A stretch of DNA of 64,000 bases from Arsenophonus sp964026495 (GTDB lineage Bacteria > Pseudomonadota > Gammaproteobacteria > Enterobacterales > Enterobacteriaceae): NCBI RefSeq assembly GCF_964026495.1, contig NZ_OZ032148.1, positions 372,001 through 436,000 of the forward strand, read 5' to 3'. Under the pieces are notes generated by a model. It saw nothing but the letters and a program-made list of their open reading frames with translations, did not search any database and had not been told where the DNA came from. Below, one piece after another: positions 1 through 11,299 of the stretch. Made by a program: the position numbers and the translations under genes. Position 1 is the first letter of the stretch. Each line of letters opens with the position of its first letter.

Positions 1-123
1 AAGAAAATTACTCAAGATAATGAACGTGTTGCTCAAAATGATATTCAAAAATTAACTGATATTTTTATAAAAAAAATTGATGAAGAATTACATATAAAAG
101 AAGATGAATTAATAAAATTTTAA
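1..123 (+). CDS. frr: Ribosome recycling factor, C-terminal fragment (cut by window edge)
   Basis: The first 40 codons in frame 1 end at a TAA and read as the C-terminal helix of ribosome recycling factor, which with EF-G splits the post-termination ribosome. The visible part contains a QKLTD stretch, then a KKIDEEL segment and ends in a DELIKF tail, closely matching the QKLTDAAIKKI...KEAELMQF ending of E. coli Frr. The gene starts outside the window. Position just before dxr is the standard enterobacterial order (pyrH-frr-dxr). Identification rests on a short piece plus synteny. Confidence 0.88.
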   Translation, partial: KKITQDNERVAQNDIQKLTDIFIKKIDEELHIKEDELIKF

Positions 124-303
124 TTATTAATTTAAAAAATTGATTTTAAATAAATTATGCAAATATTTTTTTAAATGTTTGATTTTTTATAAAAATCTTA
201 TTTTATACTTTAAATAAAATATTTTTTAGTGTTAATAAATAATAAAGTGCATATTTTTTCTAAAATATATTAAAATATAATATTAGAGCATATATATCAT
301 AAA

Positions 304-1500
304 ATGATAAAATTAACCATTTTAGGTTCAACTGGTTCAATTGGTAAAACAACATTATCAGTAGTTAAAGAAAATCAAGAAAAATTTCAGGTAATAGGAT
401 TAGTTGCAAATAAAAATGTTAGTATTATGGTACAGCAATGTTTGGAGTTTAAACCACTATATGCTGCGATGTCAGATCAAAAATCGGCAAATAAGTTAAA
501 AACAATATTACATAACCAAGGATCTAAAACTGAGGTTTTATCTGGAGAAAAAGGAATTTGTGAAGTAGCTGCACTTAATGATGTAGATCAAGTTATGTCA
601 GCTATTACAGGAATAGCTGGATTATTACCAACTTTATCTGCTATTCGTCAAGGAAAACGAATCTTATTAGCTAATAAAGAATCGTTGATCACTAGTGGAA
701 AACTTTTTTTTAATGCTATTAGAAAATATGGTGCTCATGTTCTTCCTATTGATAGTGAACATAATGCAATATTTCAAAGTTTGCCAATAGAAGTTCAATG
801 TAATTTAGGATTTTCTAATTTAAAAAAACAAAGTATTGACAGAATAATATTAACAGGGTCTGGTGGACCTTTTTTTAAAATTCCTATTTCATATCTTCCG
901 AATATGACTCCTGATAAAGCTTGTAATCATCCTAATTGGTCTATGGGGCCAAAAATTTCAGTTGATTCAGCTACTATGATGAATAAAGGTTTTGAATATA
1001 TTGCAGTACGATATTTTTTTAATACTTCTAATGAAGAAATTGAAGTTATTATTCATCCACAATCTGTTATTCATTCCATGGTATGTTATCAAGATGGGAG
1101 TATAATTGCACAGCTAGGTGTCCCAGATATGAGAATACCTATTTCTTATAGTATGGGTTATCCTGAACGAATTGTTTCAGGTGCAAAAGCTATTGATTTT
1201 AAAACAATTTCTTCACTTACTTTTATGTCTCCAGATTATGAACGTTATCCATGTTTAAAATTAGCAATTGATGCTTGTTGTCATGGGCAAGCGGCTACTA
1301 CTGTTTTAAATGCTGCTAATGAAATTTCTGTTGCTGCATATTTAGCAGGTAATCTGCAATTTACTGATATTGCTAAAGTTAATTTAAATATATTAGAAAA
1401 ATTAACTTTTTCTGAACCTGATAGTATTGATGCAGTTTTGGAAATTGATAAAGAAGCCCGAAAAATAGCTGATGAGTATGTAAAAACTTTATCAAGTTAA
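304..1500 (+). CDS. dxr: 1-deoxy-D-xylulose 5-phosphate reductoisomerase (MEP pathway)
   Basis: Converts DXP to 2-C-methyl-D-erythritol 4-phosphate with NADPH, the committed step of isoprenoid synthesis. It has 398 residues, the same as E. coli Dxr. The NADPH-binding loop GSTGSIG is at residues 8-14; the NKESL and DSEHNAIFQ segments lie near residues 125 and 150, and the NPWSM-like substrate loop appears as HPNWSMG, followed by the metal/substrate segment [12 protein letters not shown]. All expected catalytic motifs are present, so the gene looks functional. The product feeds UppS, encoded 1.36 kb downstream, and probably the ubiquinone side chain. Confidence 0.97.
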   Translation: MIKLTILGSTGSIGKTTLSVVKENQEKFQVIGLVANKNVSIMVQQCLEFKPLYAAMSDQKSANKLKTILHNQGSKTEVLSGEKGICEVAALNDVDQVMSAITGIAGLLPTLSAIRQGKRILLANKESLITSGKLFFNAIRKYGAHVLPIDSEHNAIFQSLPIEVQCNLGFSNLKKQSIDRIILTGSGGPFFKIPISYLPNMTPDKACNHPNWSMGPKISVDSATMMNKGFEYIAVRYFFNTSNEEIEVIIHPQSVIHSMVCYQDGSIIAQLGVPDMRIPISYSMGYPERIVSGAKAIDFKTISSLTFMSPDYERYPCLKLAIDACCHGQAATTVLNAANEISVAAYLAGNLQFTDIAKVNLNILEKLTFSEPDSIDAVLEIDKEARKIADEYVKTLSS

Positions 1501-2859
1501 AAAATATTATTTATGTATCAAAACTGCGTTATGTAATTACATTTTTATTATACTAATATATAGTGTATACTGTGAATGAAATAATATTTTTTTTATATTT
1601 TCTTATAATTAAGATATTGTATATTACATTAAAATTATAAAATTAGTATACAAATAATTGTTAATTAATTATTTATGTGTGATGACTGTATTTATAAAAA
1701 AATAGATTTATAAATAAGAATTATAAAAAAATAGATTTATAAATAAGAATTAAAAATTAAACATAAAACATATTTTATTATTTTTTAAGAATAATATTTA
1801 TATTTTAATATTAGAAAAAATATCAATATAATTTATTTTTAAAAATTAAATAATAATTTTAGAATTATAAAATATAGTTTTTATGACTTAAAAAAATGAA
1901 TAAATATAATTTTTATCAATAATTTTTCTGTATATATTGTTAATAAAAACTAATAATTGTCATATAATATATATAAAATATAAAAATTTATAAAAATTTT
2001 GTATTATTAAATCTATAACTTTTAAAATAATTAGAGAAAATTATATTAAGAAATATTTTTATCATAGCTTATATGTTTTATAAGTATAAATTTTTGAGAT
2101 ATAAAAATATTAGTGATATTTAATTATCAATTTAATTCTAGTATTTTTGAATACATATATTTAATATTTTTTTAAAATAAATAGTTTAATAGATAAAAAC
2201 ATTATCTTTTTTTATAAAAAAGATTATTAAAATATGTATTTGAATGATATTAAAAAATAATCAATAATAAAAATTGATAATATTTTTGTCGATTATTTTT
2301 TTTTGAGTTTTATACAAAAATTTTGATTTTTTAAAAAATAAAGATTGTTGTTAGTGTTTATTAATTTTTTTAAAATTAGATAAAGATTATATAAAATCTT
2401 TATTCACGGCATGTATTTTTAAAAATAAATTAATAAATATATTTCAAAATAATACAAATTGTAAATCATAAAATAATTAATTATTATGATTTTAAATAAA
2501 TATTACTTTTTTAAAAGCAAAAACTAAAAAAGTATAAAAAATATGATAATAGTATCATTAAATATAATATAAATTATATTTGATGATATTAATTAGTATT
2601 TATTTTTTTTTGAAATTATCTGCATTTTTATTTAGATTTAAGTTATAGTTTGATATCTAATTTTGATTTCTGTGAGCAATATGTATAGATGCAGTTTATT
2701 TATAATTTTTAATTTTTATATATATTTATTTTTTAAATAAAAATACTTTTTTAGTTATCAATAAATATGTTTTTTCTTAATTTTTAGTAATCTTATTTTT
2801 ATTATTCATAAAAATCACATGTAACAATTTTATTAATTTATGGTCAGGAATGCTTTTTT
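1501..2859. other. 1.36 kb non-coding A/T spacer between dxr and uppS
   Basis: No open frame with recognisable content on either strand. In E. coli dxr and uppS are separated by under 200 bases, so this spacer is much longer than expected and is not explained by loss of a gene known from that map position. It contains one perfect 29-base tandem duplication (1692-1749). Sequence is dominated by A and T runs. Confidence 0.7.
1692..1749. repeat. Perfect 29-base tandem duplication, two copies
   Basis: Bases 1692-1720 are repeated exactly at 1721-1749. Unit begins TTATAAAAAAATAGATTTAT. Lies in non-coding spacer; looks like a slippage or misalignment duplication. Confidence 0.95.
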
Positions 2860-3615
2860 ATGAAATTTGTATATGAGAATAATTTATACTATCGAACACC
2901 TAAGCATGTTGCTATTATTATGGATGGTAATGGTCGGTGGGCAAAAAAACATGGAAAATTAAGAATTAAAGGGCATATTGCAGGTACAGAAGCAGTAAAA
3001 AAAGCTATAAAATTTGCACTTGAAAATCAAATTCAATCTTTGACACTTTATGCATTCAGTAGTGAAAATTGGAATCGACCAGAAAATGAAGTAAGTGCCT
3101 TGATGGAACTTTTTACTCGATATTTAGGTAATGCAATTCAAAATTTAAACATACATAATATTAAATTAACAATTATTGGTGATATAAGTAGATTTCAGAT
3201 TGAATTAAAAAAACTTATTAAAAATGCAATTTCTGTAACAGAAAAAAATACTGGTTTGCAGCTTAATATTGCAGCAAATTATGGTGGTCGTTGGGATATT
3301 ACACATGGAATGCGTTTAATTGCCAAAAAAATTAAAAAAGGTATATTATTACCAGAAAATATTAACGAAGAAACAGTAAATGAATGTATTAGTTTACATG
3401 ATCAACCAATGGTTGATTTAGTGATTAGAACTGGAAAAGAATATCGCATTAGTAATTTTCTTTTATGGCAGATTGCTTATGCTGAATTTTATTTTACCGA
3501 TATACTTTGGCCTGATTTTGATGAAATAGCTTTTAGAAGTGCAGTTACAGCTTTTAGTCATCGTGAAAGACGATTTGGTAAAACCACACATGATAATGAT
3601 AATATTAATTCATAA
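2860..3615 (+). CDS. uppS: Undecaprenyl diphosphate synthase (cis-prenyltransferase)
   Basis: Adds eight isopentenyl units to farnesyl diphosphate to make the C55 carrier lipid for peptidoglycan and LPS. 251 residues (E. coli 253). The signature IIMDGNGRWA carries the catalytic Asp at residue 22; the SSENW motif and the C-terminal RTGKEYRISNFLLWQ..YAEFYF segment (substrate phosphate and Mg binding) are present. Note RTGKEYR where E. coli has RTGGEHR. An AGGA Shine-Dalgarno sits about 10 bases before the ATG. First gene of a tight run uppS-cdsA-rseP-bamA. Confidence 0.97.
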   Translation: MKFVYENNLYYRTPKHVAIIMDGNGRWAKKHGKLRIKGHIAGTEAVKKAIKFALENQIQSLTLYAFSSENWNRPENEVSALMELFTRYLGNAIQNLNIHNIKLTIIGDISRFQIELKKLIKNAISVTEKNTGLQLNIAANYGGRWDITHGMRLIAKKIKKGILLPENINEETVNECISLHDQPMVDLVIRTGKEYRISNFLLWQIAYAEFYFTDILWPDFDEIAFRSAVTAFSHRERRFGKTTHDNDNINS

Positions 3616-3630
3616 AGATAGAGACTTATT

Positions 3631-4488
3631 TTGTTAAATTTCAATACTCGTATGATTAGTGCTATTATACTAATTCCATTAGTTATTACTGGTATTTTTT
3701 TCTTACCTATTGATTTGTTTGGTTATGTCATTATTTTTATTATTTCACTTACTATTTGGGAATGGTGCCAGTTTTTTGGTTGGATAAAATCAATTAAAAG
3801 AATTATATTTCCTATTGTATTTTGCATAAGTTTATTGGGATTACAATTATCATTTCAAGATTTAACTAAATTAATAAAAGAGCCTTTAATTATTTGTATT
3901 TTGTATATTGGATTAATTTGGTGGGTATTTGCAACAATATTACTTATCACTTTCCCTCTTTCTGTTAGGATTTGGTCTGACTCTTTGATATTAAAAATGT
4001 TATTTTGTATTTTAACTATTTTGCCTTTTTATTGTGGAAGCTTGTTATTGCGTAGTATTAATTATGTAATTGATCCTTTTATAGGATCTCGGTTAATCTT
4101 GTATGTTATTTTATTAGTTTGGAGCACGGATATCGGTGGTTATTTTTTTGGATATTTTCTTGGAAAACATAAATTAGCAGAAAAAATTTCGCCTTCAAAA
4201 ACCTTTGAAGGCATGTTTGGTGGTATAGTAACAGCAGGATTTATTGGATTTTTATTTAATTGCTGTGTTCCTAATTTAGTAATATCCAAAAATCTATTAA
4301 TTAATTGTATTATTATTTTTAGTGCTATTTTAGGTGATTTAACAGAAAGTATGTTTAAAAGGCAATCTGGAATAAAAAATACTAGTAACTTAATTCCAGG
4401 ACATGGTGGAGTATTAGATAGAATAGATAGTTTAATAGCGGCTACAACTGTTTTTGCAGGATTAATATTATTCTTTTTGGTTTTATAA
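3631..4488 (+). CDS. cdsA: Phosphatidate cytidylyltransferase (CDP-diglyceride synthase)
   Basis: Inner-membrane enzyme activating phosphatidic acid with CTP for all phospholipid synthesis. 285 residues, the E. coli length, with about eight hydrophobic segments. The C-terminal family signature is visible: the SPSKTFEG segment, then GDLTESMFKRQ, then GHGGVLDRIDSL with the conserved Asp residues. The start is a TTG 15 bases after the uppS stop, giving the start MLNFNTRMISAIILIP that matches CdsA homologues; a GATAGAGA purine stretch precedes it. It takes the phosphatidate lineage begun by PlsB, which is encoded farther on in the window. Confidence 0.96.
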   Translation: MLNFNTRMISAIILIPLVITGIFFLPIDLFGYVIIFIISLTIWEWCQFFGWIKSIKRIIFPIVFCISLLGLQLSFQDLTKLIKEPLIICILYIGLIWWVFATILLITFPLSVRIWSDSLILKMLFCILTILPFYCGSLLLRSINYVIDPFIGSRLILYVILLVWSTDIGGYFFGYFLGKHKLAEKISPSKTFEGMFGGIVTAGFIGFLFNCCVPNLVISKNLLINCIIIFSAILGDLTESMFKRQSGIKNTSNLIPGHGGVLDRIDSLIAATTVFAGLILFFLVL

Positions 4489-4501
4489 GGTTATAAATAC
4501 T

Positions 4502-5860
4502 ATGGGATTTTTTTTTACTTTGTTTGCATTTGTTATTGCATTAGGTGTAATGATTATTGTACATGAATTTGGGCATTTTTGCGTAGCTAGATTTTACGGT
4601 ATTTATATTGAGCGTTTTTCAATTGGTTTTGGAAAAACAATATGGCGTAGAGTAGATCGTTATGGTACAGAATTTGTTGTTGCTATGATTCCATTAGGTG
4701 GTTATGTTAAAATGTTAGATAAGGAAATCATTTCTACTGCAGAAAATAAAAATAATGTGTATTCAGCATTTAATAATAAAACTGTGATGGAACGTTTTGC
4801 TGTTGTAAGTGCTGGACCAATAGCTAATTTTTTATTGGCAATATTTGCATATTGGTTAGTGTATATGATTGGTGTACCGTCTGTTCGTCCTGTTATTTCA
4901 GATATTCAATCAAATTCTATTGCTGCACAAGCAAATATTTCAGCTGGTATGGAGATCAAATCTATTGATAATATAAAAACTCCTGACTGGAATACTGTTC
5001 GCATGGCTTTGATTAGTAAAATTGGAAAGAAAAAATTAAATATTCAAGTTTTACCTATTGGTTATGTAGATCCTATAAAAAAAGTTATTAATTTAAACAA
5101 TTGGCATTTTGATCCAGAAAAAGAAGATCCTGTGTTATCTTTAGGTATGATGCCTGTTAGTGCTAAACAAGAACCTATTATTCGTAATATTAAACCTGGA
5201 TCAGCAGCAGAATTATCTGGTTTAAAAATAGGTGATAAAATTATAAAAGTAAATGAACAAGTATTAGATGTATGGCATCCATTAATCTACTTTATTGAAA
5301 AGAGTCCTAACATTCCCTTGTTATTAACAATTGAAAGAGAGGGTAAAAATAGAGAATTAACTTTAATACCAACAGTTAAAGAAATCATAAAAAAACAAAA
5401 GGTTGGATTTGCCGGATTTGAATTATCACTTGTTCCACTTCTCAATGATTACAAAATTATTCAACAATATGGTTTATTTGGTGCATTGTATCAGGCAATT
5501 AATAATACTTGGCAATTGATACAAATAACAGTAAATATGATCGGTAAATTATTTACTGGTGATATTAAATTGACTAATCTCAGTGGACCTATTTCTATTG
5601 CAAAAGGAGCAGGTTTTTCTGCCGAGTCTGGATTAGTGTATTATCTCATGTTTATTGCATTAATTAGTATTAATTTAGGTATTATTAATTTATGTCCTTT
5701 ACCTGTACTAGATGGTGGACACTTACTTTTTTTGATTATTGAAAAAATAAAAGGGGAACCAGTATCTGAACGTATACAAGATTTAAGTTATCGTGTTGGT
5801 ACTGTTTTATTGATATTGTTAATGGGAATTTCACTTTTCAATGATTTTTCTCGTCTTTAA
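4502..5860 (+). CDS. rseP: RIP zinc metalloprotease RseP (site-2 protease)
   Basis: Intramembrane metalloprotease that completes release of sigma-E by cutting RseA, and also clears signal-peptide remnants. 452 residues (E. coli 450). The HEFGH zinc site is at residues 21-25 in the first membrane helix, and the third zinc ligand is in PVLDGGH, with the Asp at residue 404. Two PDZ domains lie in the periplasmic middle part (around residues 120-310); four hydrophobic helices frame them. It follows cdsA by 13 bases and precedes bamA, the usual order. Whether sigma-E and RseA still exist cannot be seen here. Confidence 0.97.
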   Translation: MGFFFTLFAFVIALGVMIIVHEFGHFCVARFYGIYIERFSIGFGKTIWRRVDRYGTEFVVAMIPLGGYVKMLDKEIISTAENKNNVYSAFNNKTVMERFAVVSAGPIANFLLAIFAYWLVYMIGVPSVRPVISDIQSNSIAAQANISAGMEIKSIDNIKTPDWNTVRMALISKIGKKKLNIQVLPIGYVDPIKKVINLNNWHFDPEKEDPVLSLGMMPVSAKQEPIIRNIKPGSAAELSGLKIGDKIIKVNEQVLDVWHPLIYFIEKSPNIPLLLTIEREGKNRELTLIPTVKEIIKKQKVGFAGFELSLVPLLNDYKIIQQYGLFGALYQAINNTWQLIQITVNMIGKLFTGDIKLTNLSGPISIAKGAGFSAESGLVYYLMFIALISINLGIINLCPLPVLDGGHLLFLIIEKIKGEPVSERIQDLSYRVGTVLLILLMGISLFNDFSRL

Positions 5861-5895
5861 TAAAGCGAAATTAGTTAGGAATATTTATAATAATA

Positions 5896-8304
5896 ATGAC
5901 GATGAAAAAGTTACTTATAACATTGCTCTTATTTTTTAGTTTTTATGCGTACAGTTCAGATTGGTTTGTAATAAAAAACATATATTTTGAAGGTTTGCAA
6001 CGTATTACTCTTGATACTGCACTACTAAATATGCCAATTCAAGTAGGGGATACAATTAATAATAATCATATTAATCGCACTATTCGAGATTTGTTTTCAA
6101 CTGGTAATTTTGAGGATATTAGAATTTTTCGTAACAAAGATAATCTTATTATTCGTTTAAAAGAAAGACCAATTATTGCAAATATTACATTTTTTGGCAA
6201 TCAAGTTTTAAAAACTGACCTTCTTAAAAGTAATCTTGAATCTGTAAACATTCGAATTGGGGAGGTGATGAATTTAAAAAATTTAACTAATATTATTAAT
6301 ATGCTTACAGATTTTTATTATAGTATAGGTAAGTATAATATAAAAATAAAACCTATTATTTTAATATTACCAAATAATCAAGTACATTTGAAATTGTTTT
6401 TTTCTGAAGGAGTTTCAGCTAAGATTCAAAATATCAATATTATTGGTAATAAAATATTTAGTAAAAGTGAATTGATGAAATATTTTCAATTAAAAGATGA
6501 TGTTTTTTGGTGGAATATTAATTCAGATAAAAAATATCAACAAGAAAAATTGTCTAATGATTTAGAAGCATTACGTAGTTTTTATCTTAGTAAAGGTTAT
6601 GCAAAATTTACTATTAATTCTACCAATATTAGTTTAACACCTGATAAAAAAAATATTTATATTACTATAAATATAACCGAAGGAGATAAATACATTATTT
6701 CAGATATAGAATTAAATGTTGATAAAGAAGAACATTATAATGAAATTAAAAAATTAATAAAAATTGAAAATAATGTATTGTATAATGCTACTACAATCAA
6801 AAAAATAGAAAAAAATATCAAAAATCTTCTTGGGCATTATGGTTATGCATATCCAAATGTTATTACTGAGCTAAAAATTAATATTAAAAATAAAACACTT
6901 AAAGTCAATATTAATGTTGATTCTGGTCATCGTTTTTATGTTCGTCAGATTAATTTTCTTGGAAATCATATTAGCAAAGACTCTGTTTTGCGTCGTGAAA
7001 TGCGACAAATGGAAGGTGCTTGGTTGGGTAATGATTTGGTTCTTTTAGGTCAAAATAGATTAAAACGTACTGGTTTTTTTGAAAAAGTTGATGTTGAGAT
7101 TAAACGTGTACCAGATATATCTGATCAAGTGGATATAATATATAAGGTAAAGGAACGTAATACTGGTGCAATGAATTTTGGTATTGGTTTCGGAAGTGAA
7201 AGTGGTATCAGTTTTCAAATAGGTATTCAAGAAGAAAATTGGTTGGGTACAGGGAATGCAGTTAGTATGAGTGCTAAAAAAAATGATTATTCAACTTATG
7301 GAGAATTATCATTAACAAATCCTTATTTTAGTATGGATGGTATTAGTTTAAGTGGAAGAATATTTTATAATAATTTTAGTGCAAAAGATGCTTATTTGTC
7401 AGATTACAATAATAAAATTTATGGTATTGATACTACTTTGAGTTTTCCTTTTAACGAAAATAATATTTTTCGCATTGGTACCAGTTTTGTTCATAACTCA
7501 TTATCTGATATGAAGCCTCAAGTAAGTATGTGGCGTTATTTAGCCAGTATAGGGGAAATATTAAATTTTAATGATAAAGCATGTTATGATGTTAATGATA
7601 TCAGTGTTGATTTAGGCTGGATTTATAATAATTTAGATCGTGGATTTTTCCCTACATCAGGAAAAAAAATTTCTTTGAACAGTAAAATTACAATTCCAGG
7701 TTCAGATAATCAATATTATAAAATTAAATTTGATACATCTCAGTATTATCCATTAGATGAAGATGCTAAATGGATATTATTAGGTAGGACACAAGTTGGT
7801 TATGGTAATGATATTAATGGTAAAGAACTACCTTTTTATGAGAATTTTTACGCTGGAGGTGTAGGTACAGTAAGAGGTTTTAGGTCCAATAATATTGGAC
7901 CTAAAGCTATTTATCTTGAAAAAAATTCATTAACTGGTCAAATAATTCCTAAATTTGATAATCCATCAATAGATGCTATTGGTGGAAATGCAATAGCAAC
8001 AGCTTCATTAGAATTAATTCTCCCATTACCATTTATTGATGAAAAAAATTTGAACTTAATTAGAACATCTTTTTTTGTTGATGCCGGTACTGTATGGGAT
8101 TCTCATTGGCGAAATACAGAAGCTAGTTGGAGAGTAGGAATGCCTGATTATGGTAAATTATCAAATATTCGAGTATCAACAGGGATTGCATTACAATGGA
8201 TATCACCTTTGGGACCATTAACTTTTTCTTATGCTAAACCGTTAAAACATTATAAAGGTGATAAAAATGAAGAATTTCAGTTTAATATTGGTAGAACATG
8301 GTGA
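5896..8304 (+). CDS. bamA: Outer-membrane protein assembly factor BamA
   Basis: Central subunit of the BAM complex that folds beta-barrel proteins into the outer membrane. 802 residues (E. coli 810). A basic start and hydrophobic core form a signal peptide ending near residue 21; five POTRA repeats fill about residues 22-420, then a 16-strand barrel. The conserved loop-6 motif VRGF is at residues 659-662, with Arg660, and the chain ends in a strand with a C-terminal aromatic, FNIGRTW. ATG at 5896 was taken; the in-frame ATG at 5902 would give an equally good signal peptide. Followed by its chaperone partner skp. Confidence 0.97.
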   Translation: MTMKKLLITLLLFFSFYAYSSDWFVIKNIYFEGLQRITLDTALLNMPIQVGDTINNNHINRTIRDLFSTGNFEDIRIFRNKDNLIIRLKERPIIANITFFGNQVLKTDLLKSNLESVNIRIGEVMNLKNLTNIINMLTDFYYSIGKYNIKIKPIILILPNNQVHLKLFFSEGVSAKIQNINIIGNKIFSKSELMKYFQLKDDVFWWNINSDKKYQQEKLSNDLEALRSFYLSKGYAKFTINSTNISLTPDKKNIYITINITEGDKYIISDIELNVDKEEHYNEIKKLIKIENNVLYNATTIKKIEKNIKNLLGHYGYAYPNVITELKINIKNKTLKVNINVDSGHRFYVRQINFLGNHISKDSVLRREMRQMEGAWLGNDLVLLGQNRLKRTGFFEKVDVEIKRVPDISDQVDIIYKVKERNTGAMNFGIGFGSESGISFQIGIQEENWLGTGNAVSMSAKKNDYSTYGELSLTNPYFSMDGISLSGRIFYNNFSAKDAYLSDYNNKIYGIDTTLSFPFNENNIFRIGTSFVHNSLSDMKPQVSMWRYLASIGEILNFNDKACYDVNDISVDLGWIYNNLDRGFFPTSGKKISLNSKITIPGSDNQYYKIKFDTSQYYPLDEDAKWILLGRTQVGYGNDINGKELPFYENFYAGGVGTVRGFRSNNIGPKAIYLEKNSLTGQIIPKFDNPSIDAIGGNAIATASLELILPLPFIDEKNLNLIRTSFFVDAGTVWDSHWRNTEASWRVGMPDYGKLSNIRVSTGIALQWISPLGPLTFSYAKPLKHYKGDKNEEFQFNIGRTW

Positions 8305-8370
8305 ATATATATATTTGATTTATTTATTTTTTGTAATTTTTGAAAAATTGAAAATTAAGGAGAGTGTAGT

Positions 8371-8862
8371 GTGAATAAATTTTTTAGTCTAATGGGTTTC
8401 AGTATAATCTTATTTGTATCTAGTAGCGTTTATGCTGAAAAAATTGCTGTGATTAATTTTGATAAAATTTTTCAAGAAATAGCAACAAAGAAAGCTATTT
8501 CAAAACAACTTGAAAAGGAGTTTCAAGGGTCAGCTAATGAATTACAAAATATGGAAAAAGATTTACAGTTTCATGTCGAACAATTTCAAAAAAGTACAAT
8601 AAAACCAAATGAGCAGGATCTTAAAAAATTTGAAGTAAAGCGAACCGATTTTCTTAAAAAAGCAGAACAATTCGAAAGGAATAATCAACGTCGTCGACAA
8701 GAAGAACATGCAAAAATATTAAAAAGTATAAAAATGGCAACTAAAGTAGTTGCTGAAAAAGAAAAGTATGATGTTATATTTGATATTAATGAGGTTATGT
8801 ATCTGAAAGAGGGTCTTAATCTTAAAAATATTACCGATTTAGTTCTTAACAAGGTGAAATAA
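8371..8862 (+). CDS. skp: Periplasmic chaperone Skp (OmpH)
   Basis: Holds unfolded outer-membrane proteins in the periplasm and hands them to BamA, encoded just upstream. 163 residues (E. coli 161). Signal peptide of about 22 residues ending VYA; the rest is a lysine- and glutamine-rich helical arm region with heptad character, typical of the jellyfish-shaped trimer. Start is GTG at 8371, preceded by AAGGAG at the right distance. The lpxD start is only 3 bases after the stop, so the two are probably co-translated. Confidence 0.95.
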   Translation: MNKFFSLMGFSIILFVSSSVYAEKIAVINFDKIFQEIATKKAISKQLEKEFQGSANELQNMEKDLQFHVEQFQKSTIKPNEQDLKKFEVKRTDFLKKAEQFERNNQRRRQEEHAKILKSIKMATKVVAEKEKYDVIFDINEVMYLKEGLNLKNITDLVLNKVK

Positions 8863-8865
8863 TAG

Positions 8866-9891
8866 ATGTGTTCTATTCGCTTAGCTGATTTAGCTCAGCA
8901 ATTAGACGCGCAATTATATGGTGATGGTGATATAATTATTACAGGTCTTGCATCTATACATTTTGCAAAAAAAGGACAAATTACTTTTTTGTCAAATAGT
9001 CGATATCTTAAGCAATTAAAAAAATGTCAAGCTTCTGCTGTAGTGTTAAAAAAAGATTATTTATCAAATGCTAAAATAGCAGCATTAGTTGTTAATGATC
9101 CTTATCTTGCTTATGCTCGTTTAGCTCAATTTTTAGATAATACTCCTAAACCTGCTCATAATATCCATCCTTCTTCTGTTTTTTCTCAAAATGTTATTTT
9201 TGGTAAAAATGTTGCTATTGGTGCTAATACAGTTATCGAATCAGGTGTGATATTAGGTGATCAGGTTATTATCGGGGCAAATTGTTTTATTGGTAAAAAT
9301 GTTAAAATTGGGAATTTTACTAGTTTATGGGCAAATGTTTCTGTTTATCATAATGTTAAGATAGGAGAAAAATGTTTAATTCAATCAAGTGTAGTGATTG
9401 GATCAGATGGTTTCGGTTATGCACATGAAGATTTGAAATGGATAAAAATTCCTCAATTAGGTGCAGTTATTATTGGTAATAACGTTGAAATTGGAGCTGG
9501 CACTACAATTGATCGTGGTGCACTAGATGATACAATTATTGGAAATGGGGTTATTATTGATAATCAATGTCAGATTGCGCACAATGTTATCATTGGTGAT
9601 CATACAGCCATTGCTGGTGGTGTTATTATGGCAGGGAGTTTAAAAATAGGTAAATATTGTATGATTGGTGGTGGTAGTGTTATTAATGGACATATAGAAA
9701 TTTGTGATAAAGTCACCATTACTGGTATGGGAATGGTTATACGTTCAATTAATAAGCCTGGTATATATTCTTCTGGTATTCCATTACAGCCTAATAAGAT
9801 TTGGCGAAAAACAGCGGTGTTAATTATGAATATTCATTCAATAGTTAAACGATTTAAAATGTTAGAACGTAAACTTTTAAATAAAAAATGA
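8866..9891 (+). CDS. lpxD: UDP-3-O-(3-hydroxymyristoyl)glucosamine N-acyltransferase
   Basis: Third lipid A step: adds the N-linked 3-hydroxyacyl chain from acyl-ACP. 341 residues, as in E. coli. The N-terminal uridine-binding domain is followed, from about residue 100, by left-handed beta-helix hexapeptide repeats; the catalytic His is His239 in IAHN. The C-terminal helices ([16 protein letters not shown] onward) bind ACP. All functional positions are kept. Lies in the skp-lpxD-fabZ-lpxA-lpxB run. Confidence 0.97.
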   Translation: MCSIRLADLAQQLDAQLYGDGDIIITGLASIHFAKKGQITFLSNSRYLKQLKKCQASAVVLKKDYLSNAKIAALVVNDPYLAYARLAQFLDNTPKPAHNIHPSSVFSQNVIFGKNVAIGANTVIESGVILGDQVIIGANCFIGKNVKIGNFTSLWANVSVYHNVKIGEKCLIQSSVVIGSDGFGYAHEDLKWIKIPQLGAVIIGNNVEIGAGTTIDRGALDDTIIGNGVIIDNQCQIAHNVIIGDHTAIAGGVIMAGSLKIGKYCMIGGGSVINGHIEICDKVTITGMGMVIRSINKPGIYSSGIPLQPNKIWRKTAVLIMNIHSIVKRFKMLERKLLNKK

Positions 9892-10011
9892 TTGAATATA
9901 CTTGTTTTAATGTGTTAATTACGCTTTGTAGAATAACATACTTTAGTGTTTAAACAGAGTTTGTATTTTATGTATATAATGTTAAAAATATAAACAAGAA
10001 GAGTCTTTTCT

Positions 10012-10464
10012 ATGAGTTATAAACATACTCTGGATATAGAAGAAATTTTAGGTTTATTGCCGCATCGGTACCCTTTTTTATTAGTAGATCGTGTCTTAGA
10101 TTTTGAAAAAGGTAAATTTTTGCGTGCGGTTAAAAGTGTATCTTTTAATGAACCTTTTTTTCAAGGTCATTTTCCAGGTAAGCCAATATTTCCAGGAGTA
10201 TTAATTTTGGAGGCAATGGCACAAGCTGCTGGTATTTTAGCTTTTAAGAGTGTTGGAAAATTAAAACCTGGTGAACTTTATTACTTTGCTGGCATTGATG
10301 AAGCAAGATTTAAATATCCAGTACAACCTGGCGATCAAATGATTTTTGATGTAACGTTTGTAAAAACTAAGCGTGGTTTAACACGTTTTAATGGTATAGC
10401 AAAAGTAGATGGAAAAATTGTTTGTGAAGCGACAATGATGTGTGCTAGAAGTCAGGAAGTATAA
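10012..10464 (+). CDS. fabZ: (3R)-hydroxyacyl-ACP dehydratase FabZ
   Basis: Dehydrates 3-hydroxyacyl-ACP in fatty acid elongation; its substrate is shared with LpxA and LpxD, which links membrane lipid and lipid A supply. 150 residues (E. coli 151). Hot-dog fold with catalytic His53 in HFPGKP and Glu67 in [10 protein letters not shown]. An AAGAAGAG purine stretch lies 12 bases before the ATG. The lpxA ATG follows the stop codon after one base. Confidence 0.97.
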   Translation: MSYKHTLDIEEILGLLPHRYPFLLVDRVLDFEKGKFLRAVKSVSFNEPFFQGHFPGKPIFPGVLILEAMAQAAGILAFKSVGKLKPGELYYFAGIDEARFKYPVQPGDQMIFDVTFVKTKRGLTRFNGIAKVDGKIVCEATMMCARSQEV

Positions 10465-10465
10465 A

Positions 10466-11275
10466 ATGAGGACTGATACTATTAATAAAACAGCGGTTAT
10501 TCATCCTTCTTCTATTGTTGAAGAAGGTGCGATTATCGATGAAAATGTTTATATCGGTCCGTTTTGTTATATTGGATCTCAGGTTGTAATTGGTGCACAT
10601 ACTAAACTAAAATCTCATGTAATCATAAATGGGGGAACTAAAATTGGTTGTAATAATCAAATTTTTCAGTTTGTTACTATAGGTGAAGTTAATCAAGATC
10701 TGAAGTATAAAGGTGAGCAAACTCGTGTCGAAATTGGTGATCGTAATTGTATTAGAGAAAGTTCTACTATTCATCGTGGTACTATACAAGGTGGTAGTTT
10801 AACCAAAATAGGCAGTGATAATTTGTTAATGATAAATACTCATATTGCTCATGATTGTTTGTTAGGAAATTATTGTATTATTGCTAATAATGGTACACTT
10901 GGTGGTCATGTTAAATTAGATGATTATGCTATTATTGGTGGTATGAGTGCAGTACACCAATTTTGTCAAATTGGTACTCATGTAATGGTTGGTGGTTGTT
11001 CAGGAGTTTCAAAAGATGTTCCACCTTATATTATTGCACAAGGTAATCATGCTACACCTTATGGTGTTAATATTAAAGGTTTAAGACGTCGTGGTTTTGA
11101 TAAAGAATCATTACATGCTATAAAATATGCATATAAAATTCTTTATCGTTGTGGTAAATCATTAGATGAAGCTCGTGATATATTATCAGAATTAGGAAAA
11201 GAAAATCAATATATAAAAATATTGAATGATTTTTTAGAGTATTCTGCACAGTCAAATCGTGGAATTATTCGTTAA
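10466..11275 (+). CDS. lpxA: UDP-N-acetylglucosamine O-acyltransferase
   Basis: First step of lipid A synthesis: 3-O-acylation of UDP-GlcNAc from 3-hydroxyacyl-ACP. From the ATG at 10466 the protein has 269 residues (E. coli 262); an upstream in-frame GTG at 10442 would overlap fabZ and add eight residues with no homologue, so it was not used. The chain is mostly hexapeptide repeats; the catalytic base is His129 in HIAHDC, and the C-terminal GLRRRGF helix region is intact. Probably translationally coupled to fabZ. Confidence 0.96.
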   Translation: MRTDTINKTAVIHPSSIVEEGAIIDENVYIGPFCYIGSQVVIGAHTKLKSHVIINGGTKIGCNNQIFQFVTIGEVNQDLKYKGEQTRVEIGDRNCIRESSTIHRGTIQGGSLTKIGSDNLLMINTHIAHDCLLGNYCIIANNGTLGGHVKLDDYAIIGGMSAVHQFCQIGTHVMVGGCSGVSKDVPPYIIAQGNHATPYGVNIKGLRRRGFDKESLHAIKYAYKILYRCGKSLDEARDILSELGKENQYIKILNDFLEYSAQSNRGIIR

Positions 11276-11299
11276 GAAATACTTGAATAGGAGAATTTT

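Noticed and set aside
1531..1542. ATGTAATTACAT palindrome after dxr
   Set aside because: A perfect palindrome without loop cannot form a terminator hairpin and is common in A/T DNA; no operator can be assigned.
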